Assembly: GCA_015661095.1 (NCBI GenBank)
Contig: JACVQI010000071.1
Location: 1-8,847 of the forward strand
Direction of reading: 5' to 3'
DNA: 8,847 nucleotides
DNA from: Gammaproteobacteria bacterium
GTDB taxonomy: Bacteria; Pseudomonadota; Gammaproteobacteria; Eutrophobiales; Eutrophobiaceae
The position numbers were made by a program, and so were the translations under genes. Positions 6,453 through 8,847 of the stretch are shown one piece after another. Each line of letters begins with the position of its first letter. Position 1 is the first letter of the stretch. The notes below the pieces were generated by a model. That model was not told the origin of the DNA and did no database searches. It was given only the letters and a program-made list of their open reading frames with translations.

Positions 6453-7127
6453 TTATCCCATACGAATTTTCAGGGCATAGGCCGTGGCGAACGGCGCCAG
6501 GGTCAATGCCAGTATCAACATACCACTGAGAAAATAAAATTCACCTGCCACCGACAATCCCCGCATGGCGTTATTGACGGCGGAAATGGCGAAGATCAGC
6601 ACCGGCATATACAAAGGCAAAATCAGTAATATAAGTAACATGCCCCCATTGCGCAGACCGACAGTCAGGGCCACTGCCACGGACCCGACCATACTCAATA
6701 TCGGCGTCCCCAGCAACAGCGTTCCCAGCAGCGGCAGATAGGCCGCGCCCGGAAGATACAGCAGCACACTCAGCAACAAGGCGAAGATCGTCAGCGGCGC
6801 GCCTGTCATCAGCCAGTGGGCCAGGATCTTGGCCATGACCAGGATTATATCAGGGTAAGGCGATAAAAGGATTTGTTCCAGTGATCCATCCTCCATGTCG
6901 GAACGGAACATCGTGTCCAGGGAAATACTGGCGGCCAGCAGCGAGGCGACCCAGATCACCGCCGGGGCATGTTCCTGTAATACGGATTTCTCCGGTCCCA
7001 GCGCCAGTGGAAACAGGGTGACGACCATCAGGAAAAACAACAGCGGATTAAGTAAATCTCCCATGTTCCGGAAGCCCAGTTTCAGGTCGCGGAGCAGGAG
7101 TGCTGTAAATGCCTGGTAAGCGCCCAT
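6453..7127 (-). CDS. ccmB: CcmB, ABC transporter permease of the haem maturation complex, 224 aa
   Basis: CcmB is the hydrophobic permease partner of CcmA. The complex uses ATP to release holo-CcmE from CcmCD rather than simply to export haem. The protein starts with a short amphipathic segment including LLLRDLKLGFRN, followed by about six membrane helices. The conserved cytoplasmic loop MEDGSLEQILLSPYP (78-92) is typical of CcmB. Length is normal for the family (about 220 aa). Its ATG shares one base with the ccmA stop (TAATG), which implies coupled translation of the two ABC subunits. Confidence 0.95.
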   Translation of the reverse strand: MGAYQAFTALLLRDLKLGFRNMGDLLNPLLFFLMVVTLFPLALGPEKSVLQEHAPAVIWVASLLAASISLDTMFRSDMEDGSLEQILLSPYPDIILVMAKILAHWLMTGAPLTIFALLLSVLLYLPGAAYLPLLGTLLLGTPILSMVGSVAVALTVGLRNGGMLLILLILPLYMPVLIFAISAVNNAMRGLSVAGEFYFLSGMLILALTLAPFATAYALKIRMG

Positions 7128-7756
7128 TACAATGCCATCTCTCTTATCTTCACACCGGGGATGCTGACCGGTTCATGGCTCACCAGGATCAACATGCCGC
7201 CGGCGTCCATATGTGACTTCAATACATCGGCGATGAAACTCCGGCCGGCACCATCAACGGAGGTGTAAGGTTCATCCAGAATCCACAACTGGGCATGGGT
7301 CAATAACAGGCGCGACAGGGCGACACGCCGCTTCTGGCCGGAAGACAGTTTCCGTACCGGAGTGTCTTCATAACCATATAGCCCGAACTGCTGCAGGGCC
7401 TGTTCCGGAGAGGCGCCATTGTGCGTAGTCGATAAGGCGTTGCTGACGTGCAGATTTTCCGCCGGCGTGAGTTCCACCTTGATGCCGTTATGATGACCGA
7501 CGTAATTCACATGCTGAACATACTCGCCGTTGTATTCACGGATGTCCTTGTCATTCCAGTACACCACGCCTTCATTCGGTAACGCCAGTCCGCACAGGAT
7601 ACGCAACAGACTGGTTTTGCCGCAGCCATTCGGACCCTTGACCTGTAACACCTCGCCACTGGAGACCGCAAGCGACAAGTCCCGGAACAGGACCATATCA
7701 TTGCGGATGCATTCAAGGCCCTCCGCCCTGAGTACGGAAGTTTCATTACTCATCAT
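7127..7756 (-). CDS. ccmA: CcmA, ATP-binding subunit of the haem maturation ABC complex, 209 aa
   Basis: CcmA powers the CcmABCD complex. All ABC ATPase motifs are visible: Walker A GPNGCGKT (41-48), signature LSSGQKRR (137-144), Walker B LWILDEP (157-163) and H-loop His194 (SHEP). The GHHNGIK segment (87-93) occupies the Q-loop area in the form usual for CcmA. This is the first gene of the operon. Two adjacent ATGs (7756 and 7753) are possible starts, and neither has a clear Shine-Dalgarno sequence. Expression probably depends on the FNR-type box at 7838-7851. Length is normal. Confidence 0.95.
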   Translation of the reverse strand: MMSNETSVLRAEGLECIRNDMVLFRDLSLAVSSGEVLQVKGPNGCGKTSLLRILCGLALPNEGVVYWNDKDIREYNGEYVQHVNYVGHHNGIKVELTPAENLHVSNALSTTHNGASPEQALQQFGLYGYEDTPVRKLSSGQKRRVALSRLLLTHAQLWILDEPYTSVDGAGRSFIADVLKSHMDAGGMLILVSHEPVSIPGVKIREMAL

Positions 7757-7805
7757 ATACAGTTATTTAATGCTTACGGCGCCCCGTCATGAGCGAACAA
7801 TCGAG

Positions 7806-7811
7806 AATATA
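7806..7811 (-). promoter_or_regulatory. candidate -10 element of the ccm operon
   Basis: The minus strand reads TATATT (5 of 6 to TATAAT), predicting a start near 7799 and a leader of about 43 nt. Its centre is 36 bp from the centre of the FNR-type box, about 4 bp longer than the ideal class II spacing of 32. The assignment is therefore tentative. Confidence 0.3.
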
Positions 7812-7837
7812 GCTTACTGTGTCCTGCTTAAAAAATC

Positions 7838-7851
7838 TTGATCTCAATCAC
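7838..7851 (-). promoter_or_regulatory. near-perfect FNR/ANR-type box upstream of ccmA
   Basis: Read on the minus strand this is GTGATTGAGATCAA, matching TTGAT-N4-ATCAA at nine of ten defined positions. It lies about 80 bp before the ccmA start. FNR control of ccm operons is known in enterobacteria, so the site fits its context. Additional TTGAT/ATCAA half-sites occur just upstream at 7853-7857 and 7871-7875. Confidence 0.6.
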
Positions 7852-7876
7852 AATCAATTATACTAAGATATTGATT
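7852..7876. promoter_or_regulatory. 7-bp inverted repeat with an IHF-consensus match
   Basis: AATCAAT (7852-7858) and ATTGATT (7870-7876) are a perfect inverted repeat separated by 11 nt. The stretch 7864-7876 (TAAGATATTGATT) also matches the IHF consensus YAANNNNTTGATW, the complement of WATCAANNNNTTR. It lies directly upstream of the FNR-type box, where DNA bending could assist activation. Short degenerate matches in AT-rich DNA are common. Confidence 0.25.
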
Positions 7877-7910
7877 GCCAATAAGTAATAGAAATACAGT
7901 TACAAGTAAC

Positions 7911-7927
7911 CGTAGGGCGGGTTGAGG
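7911..7927. repeat. fragment resembling the ccmG/ccmH repeat
   Basis: CGTAGGGCGGGTTGAGG resembles the GTAGGTTGGTGTTGAGCG end of the repeat at 2537-2570 read on its minus strand. It follows a small palindrome GTTACAAGTAAC (7899-7910). It lies in the 217-bp gap between the phasin and ccmA, which shows no further gene. The similarity is partial. Confidence 0.3.
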
Positions 7928-7973
7928 ACGATACCTGCAGGGAACAATCTTAACACTTTCATCTTTATACTTT

Positions 7974-8306
7974 TCACTTAATGGGTTTTATGTTCTTCTC
8001 CAGCCAGGCCTTGAGTTCTACGCCCGCATCCTGAGCGAGCTTAATATTCCTCTCGGTCACTTGCGCAAGTTTATTAGCATATTCCTGCATGATGGTCGAT
8101 TGCCGGGTGACAAATTCCTGCGGGTCAGCTGCGCCCTTGGTCGCGGCCAATTGTTTTTCACCGCCCTCGATATAGAGATTGGCCAGTTCCATCTGGCTTT
8201 CCAGAACCTTGCCCATCAGTTTTCCGTTCAGTTCAATCAGTTCTTTCGTGGCCTGGATCGTGGATTGATTCAATTTTTCAAAATTTTTCATGATGTCGTC
8301 TACCAT
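7974..8306 (-). CDS. phaP: phasin family PHA granule-associated protein, 110 aa
   Basis: Phasins coat PHA granules and control their number and size. This small, all-helical, amphipathic protein has the family pattern: NFEKLNQSTIQATKELIELNGKLMGKVLESQMELANLY near the N-terminus. It continues with helices containing QEFVTRQSTIMQEYANK and ERNIKLAQDAGVELKAWLEK. It has no signal peptide, cysteines or enzyme motifs. Length fits the short gammaproteobacterial phasins. The ATG at 8306-8304 is preceded by GGAG seven bases upstream, a good ribosome binding site; the ATG five codons in has none. A TATAAC at 8354-8349 is a possible -10 but lacks a matching -35. phaB lies upstream on the same strand, supporting the PHA role. 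Its stop falls at the edge of AT-rich repeat-like DNA. Confidence 0.87.
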   Translation of the reverse strand: MVDDIMKNFEKLNQSTIQATKELIELNGKLMGKVLESQMELANLYIEGGEKQLAATKGAADPQEFVTRQSTIMQEYANKLAQVTERNIKLAQDAGVELKAWLEKNIKPIK

Positions 8307-8370
8307 TATCGATCTCCAAAAATATTGTGGTTACTGCTAACACTGTTTGTTATAGAAATAATTCGCTTAA

Positions 8371-8397
8371 GGAACCTCTGATTAACTCAGGGGTTCC
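8371..8397. repeat. 11-bp hairpin at the left end of the element
   Basis: GGAACCTCTGA and TCAGGGGTTCC pair over 11 bp with one G-T wobble and a 5-nt loop (TTAAC). It includes the left terminal repeat, so the element end can fold on itself. There is no T-tract after it in either direction. Confidence 0.6.
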
Positions 8398-8399
8398 GC

Positions 8400-8419
8400 C
8401 CGGTACCTGGATGTACCGG
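8400..8419. repeat. 7-bp GC-rich hairpin inside the element
   Basis: CCGGTAC and GTACCGG form a perfect 7-bp stem with a 6-nt loop. On the plus strand it is followed by ATTTTT, so it resembles an intrinsic terminator in that direction, though no plus-strand gene precedes it. Confidence 0.45.
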
Positions 8420-8455
8420 CATTTTTCAATTCAACCCAAGCAGAATTGAAAAATG
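8420..8455. repeat. perfect 13-bp inverted repeat inside the element
   Basis: CATTTTTCAATTC (8420-8432) and GAATTGAAAAATG (8443-8455) are perfect complements around a 10-nt loop. This is the longest perfect palindrome seen in the window. Confidence 0.65.
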
Positions 8456-8457
8456 GA

Positions 8458-8488
8458 GCAAAGTATAAAGTCACATCTTTTACTTTGC
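8458..8488. repeat. 12-bp hairpin with one bulge inside the element
   Basis: GCAAAGTA (8458-8465) pairs with TACTTTGC (8481-8488). AAAG (8467-8470) pairs with CTTT (8477-8480) inside it, leaving T8466 bulged and a 6-nt loop. It directly follows the 13-bp palindrome. Confidence 0.5.
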
Positions 8489-8494
8489 GGGCTC

Positions 8495-8515
8495 GGAAAA
8501 GGCCAGGAAGGCCTT
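8495..8515 (-). terminator. weak terminator-like hairpin after phaB
   Basis: On the minus strand AAGGCC-TTCCT-GGCCTT is followed by TTCC, giving a 6-bp stem and a short T-run 23 bp after the phaB stop. It lies inside the right end of the MITE-like element, so if it works the element would have supplied the phaB terminator. The stem and T-run are both short. Confidence 0.25.
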
Positions 8516-8537
8516 ATTCAGAGCTTTCTTAAAAATC

Positions 8538-8847
8538 CTAACTCATATACAACCCGCCATTGACCGGTAAGTTAGCCCCGGTGACGTAGCTGGTTTCATC
8601 CAGACACAGAAACCCGACCACCTGCGCTATCTCCTTGGTCGTCGCCAAACGGCCCATGGGAATAGTCTTGATGATGGCATTCAAGATATCCTTGTTGACC
8701 GCTGCTGTCATCCGGGTTTCCACATAACCGGGCGAGACCGAATTCACGGTCACCCCTTTGCGGGCCCCTTCCTGAGCCAGTGCCATGGTAAAGCCATGCA
8801 TCCCGGCCTTGGCCGCGGAATAGTTCGTTTGACCAAACTGGCCTTTC
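8538..8847 (-). CDS. phaB: acetoacetyl-CoA reductase PhaB (SDR family), C-terminal 102 residues
   Basis: PhaB reduces acetoacetyl-CoA to (R)-3-hydroxybutyryl-CoA with NADPH, the second step of PHA synthesis in the cytoplasm. The gene enters from the right edge, so the N-terminal Rossmann half is missing; the full family length is about 246 aa. Visible are KGQFGQTNYSAAKAG, with the catalytic Tyr-x-x-x-Lys of short-chain dehydrogenases, then HGFTMALAQE, VTVNSVSPGYVETRM and the terminal VTGANLPVNGGLYMS. The KGQFGQTNY and NGGL endings fit PhaB better than the related FabG. The frame continues open to the window edge above the first in-frame ATG (8801), so that ATG is internal. The stop TAG is at 8540-8538. 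The phasin lies downstream on the same strand, separated by the MITE-like element. Confidence 0.92.
   Translation of the reverse strand, partial: KGQFGQTNYSAAKAGMHGFTMALAQEGARKGVTVNSVSPGYVETRMTAAVNKDILNAIIKTIPMGRLATTKEIAQVVGFLCLDETSYVTGANLPVNGGLYMS

Larger units (their letters stand above)
8371..8528. mobile_element. 158-bp MITE-like element with IS5-type ends and TTAA duplication
   Basis: The left end GGAACCTCTGATTAA (8371-8385) and the complement of the right end GAAAGCTCTGAATAA (8514-8528) match at 12 of 15 positions as terminal inverted repeats. Each end is flanked by TTAA (8367-8370 and 8529-8532), a target duplication that fits the YTAR type of IS5-subgroup elements. The ends start GGAA, as IS5 ends do. 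There is no reading frame for a transposase. The interior is a chain of hairpins. This fits a non-autonomous miniature element that landed 5 bp after the phaB stop. The family assignment is inference from ends and duplication. Confidence 0.6.

Noticed and set aside
752..7756. A novel multi-gene system hidden in the operon
   Set aside because: All nine genes carry the diagnostic motifs of cytochrome c maturation System I in standard order. No extra gene is inserted.

Overview
The window reads as chromosome from a heterotrophic or sulfur-type gammaproteobacterium that respires with many c-type cytochromes and stores polyhydroxyalkanoate (PHA). The basis is a complete System I cytochrome c maturation operon in the gammaproteobacterial order (ccmABCDEFGHI), a short phasin, a PhaB-type acetoacetyl-CoA reductase, and FNR/ANR-type boxes with the TTGAT-N4-ATCAA consensus. 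The species cannot be named from this sequence.

Layout. At the left edge is the N-terminus of a GDT1/TMEM165 (UPF0016) cation transporter on the minus strand (1-96). It is divergent from a small single-domain globin on the plus strand (326-736). The 229-bp gap between them holds a perfect FNR-type palindrome (165-178) with a possible -10 element about 32 bp away on each side, so one oxygen-responsive site may serve both genes. The globin converges on the end of the ccm operon with 15 bp between the stop codons.

The ccm operon (7756 down to 752, minus strand) is tightly packed. Junctions overlap by 1 or 4 nt at A/B, C/D, D/E, E/F, F/G and H/I, and the B/C gap is 15 nt. CcmA and CcmB with CcmC and CcmD load haem onto the chaperone CcmE. 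CcmF with CcmH and CcmI joins haem to apocytochrome, and CcmG and CcmH keep the CXXCH thiols reduced. ccmD (54 codons) is present between ccmC and ccmE. The one loose junction is ccmG/ccmH (69 bp). It is filled by what looks like dispersed intergenic repeat DNA, which supplies the ccmG stop codon and surrounds an unusual GTG start for ccmH. Upstream of ccmA is a near-perfect FNR-type box, fitting oxygen control of cytochrome c biogenesis.

The right end carries PHA genes on the same strand: a phasin (7974-8306) and the C-terminal 102 residues of PhaB (8538 to the window edge). Between them lies a 158-bp element (8371-8528) with imperfect 15-bp terminal inverted repeats, a TTAA duplication on both sides and several internal hairpins. 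I interpret it as an IS5-like MITE. No rRNA, tRNA or CRISPR array was seen, and no gene-free stretch exceeds 300 bp. Most of the window is conventional; the non-coding elements and the globin are the parts worth a second look.
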